Below are positions 1 through 9,127 of a stretch of DNA of 64,000 bases, in pieces. Position 1 is the stretch's first letter. Each line of letters opens with the position of its first letter. The translations under genes and the position numbers were made by a program. The stretch lies in assembly GCF_000429405.1 (NCBI RefSeq), contig NZ_AUBU01000013.1, positions 170,714 to 234,713 of the forward strand, read 5' to 3'. The notes beneath the pieces were generated by a model. That model worked only from the letters and a program-made list of their open reading frames with translations. It had not been told where the DNA came from and did not search any database. The DNA comes from Algoriphagus marincola DSM 16067. Its GTDB lineage: Bacteria > Bacteroidota > Bacteroidia > Cytophagales > Cyclobacteriaceae.

Positions 1-1593
1 GGACGTGCCGGACGGGGTGGATTTAATGCCGTGGGTGATACAGTCACTTTGAGCTATCGTATCGAAGGCCACTACACCGCGGCCATGTCTGCTGTAGAAG
101 TTACCAGCCAAAATAGCCAAAAGCTATTAGACGAGTTTTCGAAGTATTTCGAGCAGAATTCTTCAAATCCGATCGGGAAGTATAAAAGCTTTGTAATCAA
201 AGGCGAAAGTAATCCTGCCCAAAAGGCAAAATTATTGGCACTTCTGGATAAAAATGGAATTCGATATGGTAAAGCAGCAAGTAAGTCAGGTCTTCGAGGA
301 TTTGAATACACTAGCGGGAAAAATGTAAGCTTTTCGACCAGTGAAGAAGATATTGTTATTTCTGCTTTTCAGCCAAAGTCCGTTTTGACTCAGGTATTTT
401 TTGAGCCCAATCCGCAGTTGAATGACAGTATTACCTATGACATCACTTCCTGGGCACTTCCATACGCATACAATCTAGAAGCTTATGCTTTGGAAAGCCG
501 CTTAGATCCTTCAGGAGAATATGAGGAGGCAGAATTTGAAAGTAATGCAGTTACGAAAACTCCTGTAGCCTATATCGCACGATGGGAAGGAACCCGAGAT
601 GCGGCATTTTTGGCCTCACTTCTAAGACAAGGGATTCGTGTCAAATATCCTGAATACGCCTTCAAAACTGAGGGCAAAAGCTTTCCCGCAGGGACACTTT
701 TGATTACCAAAGGGGGGAATGAGTATGTAGCAGATTTTGACAAAAAAGTGGCTGATACTGCCAACCGCTTTGGAGTGACGCTCGAGACTACCATGACTGG
801 ATATATGGAAGAAGGTAAGGATTTTGGTTCGCCGAATATTCGGGTGATCCAAGCTCCAAAAGTTGCCTTGGTTGGTGGTGATGGTACTTCCTCACTCAAT
901 TACGGTGAAATCTGGCATTTCTTCGAGCAGGAACTCGACTATCCGCTTGTAAATCTAGAAATGGGTGATCTTGGCCGATATGATTTGAGTGATTATGATG
1001 TCTTGATTATGCCATCTACTTGGGGTGGCGGCTTGAGTAAGAGTGCAGAGGAGCAAGTAATGGAGTGGGTTCGCGCGGGTGGTAAGTTGATTGCCATTGA
1101 TGGAGCAGTTAATCTGTTTGCGAATAAGGAAGGATTTGCCCTGAAAACATTTGATACTGATGAGGAGGAAAAAGCTGCTAAAAAAGCTGCTGATACCTTA
1201 GCCAAGGTGGAGCGATTGGAACCTTATTTGGAAGGAGAGCGCCTGGCAATTTCCAGCGGAGCAGCTGGAGCGATTTATCAGGTCGATATGGATGAGACGC
1301 ATCCTCTGGGCTACGGTACGGGAGGAAAGTACTATACGCTGAAGAATAACTCCAATATTTTTGCCTACATGGACCGAGGAGTCAATGCCGGAAAAATCAT
1401 TTCGAATGACTCCTACCGTACCGGATATATTGGCTACAAAATCAAATCAAGTATGGGCGAATCTCTGGCAATCGGTAGCGAGCGAAAAGGCCGTGGAGAG
1501 ATCGTTTATTTTGTAGACAATCCGATTTTCAGAGGTTTCTGGGAATCCGGTAAATTGGTCCTGAGCAATGCGATTTTTTTGGTAGGACAATAA
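1..1593 (+). CDS. M14-type zinc carboxypeptidase, C-terminal part (5' end outside window)
   Basis: The frame is open from base 1, so this is the 3' part of a longer gene; the internal GTG at position 31 is not a likely start. About 530 residues are visible. The zinc-binding catalytic domain of the family must lie upstream of the window. The visible part has a beta-rich segment and then, near residues 280-350, a Rossmann-like segment with VALVGGDGTSS and DVLIMPSTWGGG that resembles the glutamine-amidotransferase-like domain at the C-terminus of long Bacteroidota M14 peptidases. The family is secreted and cleaves peptides. A strong terminator follows the stop. The family call rests on overall resemblance because the catalytic residues are not visible. 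Confidence 0.72.
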   Translation, partial: GRAGRGGFNAVGDTVTLSYRIEGHYTAAMSAVEVTSQNSQKLLDEFSKYFEQNSSNPIGKYKSFVIKGESNPAQKAKLLALLDKNGIRYGKAASKSGLRGFEYTSGKNVSFSTSEEDIVISAFQPKSVLTQVFFEPNPQLNDSITYDITSWALPYAYNLEAYALESRLDPSGEYEEAEFESNAVTKTPVAYIARWEGTRDAAFLASLLRQGIRVKYPEYAFKTEGKSFPAGTLLITKGGNEYVADFDKKVADTANRFGVTLETTMTGYMEEGKDFGSPNIRVIQAPKVALVGGDGTSSLNYGEIWHFFEQELDYPLVNLEMGDLGRYDLSDYDVLIMPSTWGGGLSKSAEEQVMEWVRAGGKLIAIDGAVNLFANKEGFALKTFDTDEEEKAAKKAADTLAKVERLEPYLEGERLAISSGAAGAIYQVDMDETHPLGYGTGGKYYTLKNNSNIFAYMDRGVNAGKIISNDSYRTGYIGYKIKSSMGESLAIGSERKGRGEIVYFVDNPIFRGFWESGKLVLSNAIFLVGQ

Positions 1594-1628
1594 ATCAGAA
1601 GCAAGAAGTTAGATTCAAGACACAAGAG

Positions 1629-1660
1629 ACCGGCTCCGATTATCGGGGTCGGTTTTTTTT
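1629..1660 (+). terminator. Rho-independent terminator after the M14 peptidase
   Basis: ACCGGCTCCGA and TCGGGGTCGGT pair across a three-base loop (with G-T pairs), followed directly by eight T residues. It lies 36 bases after the stop codon. Confidence 0.85.
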
Positions 1661-2003
1661 GGAAAAAAGGTGCTCTTATAAATTAAAATTGCACATTGAT
1701 TTGTGCACTTTTTGTGGTTTTTTGCACATATGGATGTGCAAAAAGTCAAAGGCCTATCTGGGTGTTAATTTTATTCTATGTATTTCCGCTTTCCTGCTGG
1801 GACAATAGGTGTATAATCCAAAATAAGCCCCAAGGTTTAGAATTCGGAGACTCCATTCTTCCAACTTCTAGCTTCCAGCCAGAGTGTATAAGAATGAATT
1901 TCAACTTTTATCATTGATTACAATCTTCATCTTTTATGAAATATTCTCAATTTCTTTCCCTATTTTGTCATACTGAAACAATAAACCTTTAAACCCTTTT
2001 GCC
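1661..2003. repeat. Intergenic region with two TGCACA/TGTGCA palindromes
   Basis: No gene is supported in these 343 bases. TGCACA (1690-1695) and TGTGCA (1702-1707) form one inverted repeat. TTTTTGCACAT (1719-1729) and ATGTGCAAAAA (1734-1744) form a perfect 11-bp stem with a 4-base loop. The same TGCACA core therefore occurs four times in 55 bases. The second hairpin ends in A residues, so it could act as a minus-strand terminator, or the pair could be a double operator. The rest is AT-rich, and no clear promoter for the esterase was found. Confidence 0.6.
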
Positions 2004-3653
2004 ATGAAATCAAACAGAAGAGAATTCTTTAAAAAAGTGGGTGTTGGTACACTAGCTGCATCCGTTCCTTTTTCTTCCCAAGCTTTTGCAAAGGAAAGTG
2101 CTCCAAATTCTGATGAGCAATTCCTCCAAATCGGAGACAATATTGCGATCGCAGATACCAGTTACGGTAAAGTTCGCGGCTATATCCTCAACAGTACTTA
2201 TACTTTTTTGGGCGTTCCATACGGAGCAGATACCTCCGGAAAAAACCGGTTCATGGCTCCTAAAAAGCCAGAACCCTGGACTGATGTAAAACCCACACTT
2301 TGGTGGGGGAATACCGCTCCGCAGATTATGGATAATCGCTACGCCAATGTGCACTATTCTTTTGCGGATCATTGGAATTACGATGATGTGAGTGAGGATT
2401 GCCTCAAACTCAATGTCTGGACTCCTAGTTTGGACGGAAAGCGAAGACCAGTCATGGTTTGGTTACACGGTGGAGGCTTCACAAATGGAAATGGTATCGA
2501 ACAGGACGGCTACCATGGAGAGAATTTTGCGAAGCAAGGGGATGTAGTCTTTGTATCCATCAATCATCGATTGGGTCCGATTGGATTTACGGATCTTTCG
2601 GGTGTAGGAGGGGAGAAATACAAGGATTCCGGTAATGTCGGCATGCTGGATATTATCGCCGCTTTGGAATGGGTTCGGGACAATATTTCCAACTTCGGAG
2701 GAGATCCAAACAATGTTACCATTATGGGACAATCAGGTGGCGGGGCAAAAGTTACCTGTGCGATGGCGATGCCTGCCTCAAAAGGGATCGTTCACAAGGG
2801 TGTCGCACTGAGTGGAAGTATGCTTACCGCGAATGATAAAGAATATGCTCAAAACCTCGGAAAGTATGTGATGGAGGCAGCTAACTTGACTCCTCAAACT
2901 ATCGATCAACTTCAGGACTTGAGCTGGAGGGAGTATTTGGATGTGGCTTATGTGGCATTGGAGCGCATGCGAAAAGAATTTCCTCAGCCAGGTTTCAGGG
3001 GTGGGTTTGGTCCTGTGGCTGACGATATTCATATTCCGAAGGGAGAGTTTTTTAGTGAAACCTCCACTCATGCATCCGATATGCCTTTGATGGTGTGTAC
3101 GACTTTCCATGAATGGAATCCAACCCGAACCAATGCTGAATTAGAAAAAATCGATCGACCTGGTGTCATAGATCAATTGAAAGGACGGTTTGGAGATAAG
3201 GCCGAAATGGTTTATTCAGCCTATGAAAAGGATTTCCCCAGTGTCTCCCCGGCTGATCTTTGGGCGATGATCCTTTCCAATCGTCAGGGTGCAATCAACA
3301 CCTCTACAGCAAAAGCCAAACAAAGTGCACCCGTTTATTTGGCTTGGTTTGGCTGGGAACCCAATCTGTACGACGGCAGAATGAAGGCATTTCACTGTAT
3401 CGACATTTGCTTTTGGTTTAAAAATACAGACCGCATGTACACGCACACTGGTGGAGGGGCGAGACCTCGTGCTCTCGCAGATAAAATGAGTGCCTCGCTT
3501 TTGGCTTTTATGCGCACAGGAAATCCGAATGTACCTAGTCTTCCAGATTGGCCAAAGTTTTCGGCAACAAATGCAGAAACGCTGATACTCAATGATTCCT
3601 GTCAGGTCAAAAACAAACCTGATGGAAATGGTTTAGCGGCTTTGATGGCCTAA
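2004..3653 (+). CDS. Type B carboxylesterase with Tat-like signal
   Basis: A 549-residue alpha/beta hydrolase of the carboxylesterase type B family, expected to split ester bonds outside the cytoplasm. The N-terminus carries NRREFFKK and a hydrophobic stretch ending near SQAFA, which looks like a Tat signal. The oxyanion-hole motif WLHGGGF precedes the nucleophile elbow GQSGGG with Ser244. A late histidine in AFHCID is the likely catalytic base. Length fits the family. It stands alone between two terminators, so it is probably monocistronic. The substrate cannot be told from the sequence. Confidence 0.88.
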   Translation: MKSNRREFFKKVGVGTLAASVPFSSQAFAKESAPNSDEQFLQIGDNIAIADTSYGKVRGYILNSTYTFLGVPYGADTSGKNRFMAPKKPEPWTDVKPTLWWGNTAPQIMDNRYANVHYSFADHWNYDDVSEDCLKLNVWTPSLDGKRRPVMVWLHGGGFTNGNGIEQDGYHGENFAKQGDVVFVSINHRLGPIGFTDLSGVGGEKYKDSGNVGMLDIIAALEWVRDNISNFGGDPNNVTIMGQSGGGAKVTCAMAMPASKGIVHKGVALSGSMLTANDKEYAQNLGKYVMEAANLTPQTIDQLQDLSWREYLDVAYVALERMRKEFPQPGFRGGFGPVADDIHIPKGEFFSETSTHASDMPLMVCTTFHEWNPTRTNAELEKIDRPGVIDQLKGRFGDKAEMVYSAYEKDFPSVSPADLWAMILSNRQGAINTSTAKAKQSAPVYLAWFGWEPNLYDGRMKAFHCIDICFWFKNTDRMYTHTGGGARPRALADKMSASLLAFMRTGNPNVPSLPDWPKFSATNAETLILNDSCQVKNKPDGNGLAALMA

Positions 3654-3661
3654 TCCAATAG

Positions 3662-3691
3662 AATGCTGCTCTTCAAAAGGGCAGCATTTTT
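3662..3691 (+). terminator. Rho-independent terminator after the carboxylesterase
   Basis: AATGCTGC (3662-3669) pairs perfectly with GCAGCATT (3681-3688), followed by a T run. It sits 8 bases after the stop codon. Confidence 0.85.
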
Positions 3692-3785
3692 ATTTCAAAC
3701 GGTTTCCAAGATTTTTCCTTGAATTTTTATCCTTTGGAGCCTTATTTCCCATTGCTTTTCCCATAAATTAGGCGCTCTCAAATGA

Positions 3786-5450
3786 ATGATTATGACTGAT
3801 TTTAAAAATTATAGCGTTCCTTATCAAATCGCTCCTGAATACTCACAAAAGGTAGCTTATTTCTCCATGGAGTTTGCCGTACATCAGCCGCTAAAGATTT
3901 ATTCCGGCGGTTTGGGTTTTCTTTCCGGCTCACATCTACGAAGTGCTTACGAATTGGGGCAAAATCTGATCGGAATAGGGATTCTTTGGAAGTATGGCTA
4001 TTACGATCAAACTCGGAACCAAGATCAAACCCTCAAGCCTGAGTGGTATGAAAAGACCTACAGCTTCTTGGAAGATACCGGAATTAAGTTTCGGGTGACT
4101 GTTCACGACGTACCGGTATGGGTAAAGGCTTGGTACCTTGCCCCTGAAACTTTTAACTCGGCTCCTCTATTCCTGCTCAGTACAGATTTGCCTGAAAATG
4201 ACTACCTCAGTCAAACCATCACGCATAAGCTATACGACTCTGATACAGCCGCCAAAGTTGCCCAGTGTCTGCTACTTGGGATCGGTGGAGCCAAATTGCT
4301 GGATGAACTCAATTTCAATCCTGATGTCTATCATTTGAATGAAGCTCATGGTGTAAGTTCAGTTTTTCATTTGATGCGCAAGTTTGGTAGCAAAGAGGAA
4401 GTCCAAAAGCGTTTGGTTTTCACTACCCACACACCAGAAGAAGCGGGTAATGAAAAACATGATATTCATTTATTGAATAAAATGAGCTTTTTCAATGGAT
4501 ACTCTCCTGACGAAGTACGAGAGATGGTTGGCTTTACAGGTGATACTTTCAATCATAGTCTTGCAGCTTTGCGCTTTGCGAGAAAGGCCAATGGTGTGTC
4601 TAAATTACACGGAGAAGTAAGCCGGGAAATGTGGAGAAACTATCCGAATATTCCTGAAATCACACATATCACCAATTCCCAAAACTTCAAATACTGGTCC
4701 GATAAGCAATTGTACCGATTTATGGATCAGGAGGATCAGGAAGGCTTCGATGATAGAAAGTGGTACTTGAAAAAGCGGGCTTTTGAAATCGTGGCCGATC
4801 AGACCGGGAAATTACTTGACCCTAAAGTACTCACCATTGTTTGGGCAAGAAGATTTGCTAGTTACAAGCGGGCAGAGCTTATCACAAGGGATATCAGAAG
4901 ATTCGACGCATTAATGCGAAACTCAAAATACCCGATTCAAATTATTTGGGCTGGTAAGCCCTATCCTCTTGATTACAATGCGATCTCGGTATTTAATCAA
5001 CTCGTTCATCTGAGTAAACAGTACCCTAATATGGCAGTTTGTACAGGCTATGAATTGACTCTCAGTAAGCGATTGAAACAAGCCTCAGACATCTGGCTGA
5101 ATAATCCCCGAGTACCACGGGAGGCTTCTGGCACCTCAGGAATGACCGCATCCATGAATGGTGGGGTGAACTTTTCCACCTTTGATGGATGGATTTGTGA
5201 GTTTGCTGAGCATGGTAAGAACAGCTTTATCGTTCCTCCAGCCAACTATGCGGCCATGCATGTGGAGGATCAGGATGAGTATGATTTGGAAAAGCTTTAC
5301 GAGGTCCTTGAAAATGAGATTCTTCCTACCTATTATGATCAGCCTGATCAGTGGAGGGGAATTGTACAAAAGGGAATGAAAGATGTCATCGGCTTTTTTG
5401 AAAGTAACCGTATGGCCAAGGAATATTACGAGGTGCTTTACAAAAGTTGA
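3786..5450 (+). CDS. GT35 alpha-glucan phosphorylase-like protein lacking the PLP lysine
   Basis: A 554-residue protein of the short alpha-glucan phosphorylase group, the GT35 family that makes glucose 1-phosphate from glycogen or maltodextrin. Visible family features are VAYFSMEFA, YSGGLGFLSG, WARRFASYKR and the C-terminal EASGTSGM region. In PLP-dependent members the residue after that Met is the lysine that holds pyridoxal phosphate. Here it is Thr454 (codon ACC, 5145-5147), so standard phosphorolysis is doubtful. The protein may be a glycosyltransferase or have another role in glycogen metabolism. No other glycogen gene is adjacent. The start could be Met1 or Met3 (3786 or 3792). Confidence 0.8.
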   Translation: MIMTDFKNYSVPYQIAPEYSQKVAYFSMEFAVHQPLKIYSGGLGFLSGSHLRSAYELGQNLIGIGILWKYGYYDQTRNQDQTLKPEWYEKTYSFLEDTGIKFRVTVHDVPVWVKAWYLAPETFNSAPLFLLSTDLPENDYLSQTITHKLYDSDTAAKVAQCLLLGIGGAKLLDELNFNPDVYHLNEAHGVSSVFHLMRKFGSKEEVQKRLVFTTHTPEEAGNEKHDIHLLNKMSFFNGYSPDEVREMVGFTGDTFNHSLAALRFARKANGVSKLHGEVSREMWRNYPNIPEITHITNSQNFKYWSDKQLYRFMDQEDQEGFDDRKWYLKKRAFEIVADQTGKLLDPKVLTIVWARRFASYKRAELITRDIRRFDALMRNSKYPIQIIWAGKPYPLDYNAISVFNQLVHLSKQYPNMAVCTGYELTLSKRLKQASDIWLNNPRVPREASGTSGMTASMNGGVNFSTFDGWICEFAEHGKNSFIVPPANYAAMHVEDQDEYDLEKLYEVLENEILPTYYDQPDQWRGIVQKGMKDVIGFFESNRMAKEYYEVLYKS

Positions 5451-5478
5451 TTTACAAAAGTATTTTGACCAATCTATC

Positions 5479-5515
5479 AAGCTCAAATCGGATATTCCGG
5501 TTTGAGCTTTTATTT
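5479..5515 (+). terminator. Rho-independent terminator after the GT35 gene
   Basis: AAGCTCAAA (5479-5487) pairs perfectly with TTTGAGCTT (5501-5509), followed by TTATTTT. It lies between the GT35 stop and the next signal peptide. Confidence 0.75.
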
Positions 5516-5538
5516 TGCTTCTCAAAGCTGAACGTTTT

Positions 5539-7323
5539 ATGAAAAAGATCCTGCTCCTAGTATTTCTATTTCCCATAGTTTCCATAGCTCAGGAGGTAAT
5601 GCCTCCATTGATTCCTTGGAACGGAAAATCTGAAACTCTTCTTGTCGAAAAATCCAACCCATGGATCACTCCCGGTGAACTCAGTAATTTGACAGAGTCA
5701 CCAACATACGAAGAAACCTATCAGTGGATCAAAAAACTGGCTGACTCCAGTCCCTTGCTTCAATTGAAAAGTCTGGGTAAAAGTGAGCAAGGACGAGATA
5801 TATGGATGCTTGCTGCCTCAGCTTCTCAACGTTTTGATGGAGCTAGTCTTAAAGCTAGTGAGAAGCCTTTGATCTTCTTCCATGGAGGAATTCATGCTGG
5901 GGAAATCGACGGAAAAGATGCAGGGATGATGTTGCTGAGGGATATCGTTCATGGAGATAAGGGAGACTTACTCGAATTGGCAGATATTCTTTTCATTCCA
6001 ATCTTGAATGTCGATGGTCATGAGCGCAGAAGTCCTTTTGGACGCGTCAATCAGCGGGGCCCTGCTGAAATGGGGTGGCGGACGAATGCTCAAAATTTGA
6101 ACTTGAACCGAGATTTTTCAAAAATCGAAACAGCAGGAGTTCGGGCTGTCATTGAGGTGATCAATGAGTATCAGCCTGATTTATATGTAGATGTACACGT
6201 GACAGACGGGGCCGATTACCAATATGATATTACCTACGGTTATGTCAAAACCGGTGGCTATTCTCCGGCAGTCAGTGAGTTTTTGTCAGATATCTTTCAG
6301 CCTGAAGTGGATCAAGCACTTGAAGATTGGGGACACATTCCTGGCCCTTTGCTTTTTGCAGCAAACGGAAGAGATTTCTCTGCTGGGAATGTTGCTTTTT
6401 CCTTTAGTCCACGCTTTTCCCATACCTATGGGGATGTCAGGCATTTGCCCTCCATTTTGATAGAAAACCATTCGCTCAAGCCCTTCCGGCAGCGTGTATT
6501 AGGTACTTATGTATTTATGGAACAAGCCATCAAAACCATGGCTTCACATTTCGAGGCAGTTCAGCAGGCAATCGAAAAAGATCAAAATCAGGCCAAAGAG
6601 TCCTTGGCTGTCAAATTCAAATTCCGGGATGCACCGGCAGATACCATGGATTTCAAAGGAGTGGCTTCCAGAAAAGAGAAGTCAGAAATCACGGGTGCCG
6701 AATATGTCGTTTGGGAAGGAAAGGCGATCAGTCAGCAAGTACCCTCACTTTTGATGGATGTGCCGGTACAAACTGTACCGATTCCGAAGGCCTATTGGAT
6801 TTCTTCCGAATGGGGTGAAGTAATCGAAAAGCTACAGATTCACGGTGTTGAAATGGAAACCCTAACCGAGGCAAAAGAGCTTAAATTGGAATATTCCAAG
6901 GTGACAGAGTTCAAAATGGTTGCTCAGCCCTATGAAGGCTTGATGCGGGTGTCGGATTTCGGTTCTGAAAAACTTTATCGGACCCAAACCCTCCTTCCAG
7001 GCTCGGTTCGAGTTAAAACGGACCAAGATTTGGGTGAATTGATCGTAATTCTTTTAGAGCCTGAGTCTGTGGACAGCTTTTTCCAGTGGGGATACTTCAA
7101 TTCGATTTTTTCACAAACCGAATACATGGAAACTTACATCATGGAGCCAATGATTGCAAAGATGCTTCAGGAAGATTCTGCCTTAAAAGCAGAATTTGAA
7201 GCAAAAAAAGAAGCAGAACCTGAGTTTGCTCAGAACCCAAGAAGGATTTATCGTTGGTTTTATGAAAAGACTCCTTATTTCGATCAAAACTGGAAGGTCA
7301 TTCCGGTGGGTAGAGAATGGTAA
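5539..7323 (+). CDS. Secreted M14 family zinc carboxypeptidase
   Basis: A 594-residue peptidase. The ATG at 5539 is chosen because it begins a clean signal peptide (MKKILLLVFLFPIVSIAQ); an upstream TTG at 5515 would put eight polar residues in front of it and falls in the terminator. The M14 zinc ligands are visible as HAGE in GGIHAGEIDG and the later His in YVDVHVTDG. Arg- and Glu-bearing motifs follow (NLNLNRDF, ILIENHSLKPF). The C-terminal half is a beta-rich extension of unknown role. It is predicted to act in the periplasm or outside the cell. The VOC gene starts 13 bases later and may be co-transcribed. Confidence 0.88.
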   Translation: MKKILLLVFLFPIVSIAQEVMPPLIPWNGKSETLLVEKSNPWITPGELSNLTESPTYEETYQWIKKLADSSPLLQLKSLGKSEQGRDIWMLAASASQRFDGASLKASEKPLIFFHGGIHAGEIDGKDAGMMLLRDIVHGDKGDLLELADILFIPILNVDGHERRSPFGRVNQRGPAEMGWRTNAQNLNLNRDFSKIETAGVRAVIEVINEYQPDLYVDVHVTDGADYQYDITYGYVKTGGYSPAVSEFLSDIFQPEVDQALEDWGHIPGPLLFAANGRDFSAGNVAFSFSPRFSHTYGDVRHLPSILIENHSLKPFRQRVLGTYVFMEQAIKTMASHFEAVQQAIEKDQNQAKESLAVKFKFRDAPADTMDFKGVASRKEKSEITGAEYVVWEGKAISQQVPSLLMDVPVQTVPIPKAYWISSEWGEVIEKLQIHGVEMETLTEAKELKLEYSKVTEFKMVAQPYEGLMRVSDFGSEKLYRTQTLLPGSVRVKTDQDLGELIVILLEPESVDSFFQWGYFNSIFSQTEYMETYIMEPMIAKMLQEDSALKAEFEAKKEAEPEFAQNPRRIYRWFYEKTPYFDQNWKVIPVGREW

Positions 7324-7336
7324 TTGAACTCGGAAT

Positions 7337-7723
7337 ATGAAAATCGAACACTTGGCTATTTGGGTGAAAGATCTGGAGGCTATGAAGCGTTTTTATTGCC
7401 AGCAATTTGACTTCAAAGCAGGTGAACGCTATCATAACTCTAAGCGAGGTTTTTCATCCTATTTCCTTTCAGGTGAAGGAGGAGCTAGGTTGGAGCTTAT
7501 GCAGCAGGATGATGTAGAAGATGCAAGTGGCCCAAGAGGGAAAAGATTGGGTCTGGCACATATTGCGATTTCTGTAGGTTCTGAAAAGGCAGTTGATCAA
7601 TTAACGGAAAAGCTACGATCTGCCGGTGTCAAAATCCTAGGCGAACCTCGGCGGACCGGTGATGGCTACTACGAAAGTGTGATTGAAGATCCTGAAGGAA
7701 ATTGGGTGGAGTTGACCGTGTGA
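7337..7723 (+). CDS. VOC family protein (glyoxalase I-like)
   Basis: A 128-residue cytoplasmic protein with the paired beta-alpha-beta-beta-beta fold of the vicinal oxygen chelate superfamily. The four usual metal-ligand positions can be matched: His5 in IEHLAIW, Glu in ARLELMQ, His in GLAHIAI and Glu in NWVELTV. This suggests a metal-dependent lyase or isomerase such as a lactoylglutathione lyase-like enzyme, but the substrate is unknown. Its stop codon touches the stop codon of the convergent efflux gene with no base between them, so there is no room for a separate terminator. Confidence 0.85.
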   Translation: MKIEHLAIWVKDLEAMKRFYCQQFDFKAGERYHNSKRGFSSYFLSGEGGARLELMQQDDVEDASGPRGKRLGLAHIAISVGSEKAVDQLTEKLRSAGVKILGEPRRTGDGYYESVIEDPEGNWVELTV

Positions 7724-9127
7724 TTACCAGCCTCCCCCGAGTGCCGCATATAAGTTTGAATAAGCAGTAAGCAATTGCTGCTTAGTTCCAGCCCAATTCA
7801 ACTGTGCGTCAAATGCCTGACGCTGTGACTCCAAGTATTCCAAATAGGAAGTAACCCCCTGATTATATCGTTCCTGGGAGAGAAACTGGGCTTTGACAGC
7901 TGCATCCACATGAGCTTGTCGAGCGATCAGTTCTTTTTTGAGGGATTCTATGGAATACAGAATATTTTCAACCTCTTCATAGGCGCTGAGGACGGTTCGC
8001 TCATAATTCAGAATTGCTTGTCTTGTCCGACTTTCTTCTATGTCTACTTGCCGTTGCAAAGCCCCCCAATTGAATAATGGCCCGAGAATGCTAGCTCCCA
8101 TATTCCAAGATGCTCCACCACTTCCCAAAGAAGAAAACTGGGAGCCCGCTACTCCGAGTAGCCCGGATAGTGAAATATTTGGCAGTAGGCTAGCCTTGGC
8201 AGCTCCTATCAGAGCATTGGATGCAATTAGGTCTTGCTCCGCAATCAAAATGTCAGGCCTTCGCACAAGTAGTTCCCCAGGCAGAATTTCGGGGAAAGGG
8301 ATGTCTTCTGGCTGATCTAAAAGCTTGATTCCGATGGTTTTGGAATCGGGTAGCTCACCAACTAATCGGCTGAGAAGGTTTTCGGAAGAAACGATCAATC
8401 GCTCCCAAATCGGAATACTTCCTGCTGCAATGGCCTCCTGAATTTGTGCTTGATTTAAATCTATTTCTGCGATGATTCCTTTGTCAAATCGCTCCTCGAT
8501 GATGTTGAGCATGCTATCTCGTAGGGTAAGCGTCTGCTCGGAAATTTCCAGTCGTAATTTGTACTCCAAAAGTTGGAAATAGGTGGTCGCTACGGTATTG
8601 ATTAGACTTAGCTTGACAGCCCGGTAACCTTCCTCGGATGCCAAAATGTTAGCTTTGGCTGCCTCATTTAATCGTCGATATTTTCCCCAAAAATCTATTT
8701 CCCAGTTTACCGAACCGAAGCCGCTGAAAATGTTGGTGGTTGTACCCAAATCAAATCCTGCGAAATTACCTCTTTGGGCAGCTCCTGAATATCCGATGGC
8801 TGGAAGCATTTGGGATCGCTGAATGATGAGGGATGCCTGCGCCTGTTGAATGTTTTCAGCTGCGATTTTCAAATCCTGATTATTTTCCAGAGCTTTTTGG
8901 ATCAAATCCTGTAAAACTTCATCCGGAAAAACATCAAACCACTGCACATTTACGGCGGAATCTATTTGAAGTGTATCCACATTTACAAGAATCGAATCCA
9001 AATTCCTATCTAGATCAGCTGTTCGATACGTTTCAAAAGTCAATACTTCGGCTCCTTGGTAATTCTGTCCTGATTTACAAGACCAGAAAATGCCAACTAT
9101 TACTATCAATCCTAAAATCCGATTCAT
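7724..9127 (-). CDS. RND efflux outer-membrane factor (TolC/OprM-like lipoprotein)
   Basis: A 467-residue outer-membrane channel of the NodT/OprM type. The N-terminus has a lipoprotein-like signal with Cys17 in GIFWSC. Two repeated halves with long helical segments rich in Ala, Gln and Glu follow (for example LKIAAENIQQAQASL and YNQGVTSYLEYLESQRQAF), typical of TolC channels. It is the last gene of a three-gene RND operon and its start overlaps the transporter's stop by four bases (ATGA). It would carry substrates from the inner-membrane pump across the outer membrane. Confidence 0.92.
   Translation of the reverse strand: MNRILGLIVIVGIFWSCKSGQNYQGAEVLTFETYRTADLDRNLDSILVNVDTLQIDSAVNVQWFDVFPDEVLQDLIQKALENNQDLKIAAENIQQAQASLIIQRSQMLPAIGYSGAAQRGNFAGFDLGTTTNIFSGFGSVNWEIDFWGKYRRLNEAAKANILASEEGYRAVKLSLINTVATTYFQLLEYKLRLEISEQTLTLRDSMLNIIEERFDKGIIAEIDLNQAQIQEAIAAGSIPIWERLIVSSENLLSRLVGELPDSKTIGIKLLDQPEDIPFPEILPGELLVRRPDILIAEQDLIASNALIGAAKASLLPNISLSGLLGVAGSQFSSLGSGGASWNMGASILGPLFNWGALQRQVDIEESRTRQAILNYERTVLSAYEEVENILYSIESLKKELIARQAHVDAAVKAQFLSQERYNQGVTSYLEYLESQRQAFDAQLNWAGTKQQLLTAYSNLYAALGGGW

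Noticed and set aside
1696..1917. Possible 73-residue gene in the spacer after the first terminator
   Set aside because: It begins inside the palindrome region, has no family resemblance and reads like random AT-rich sequence.
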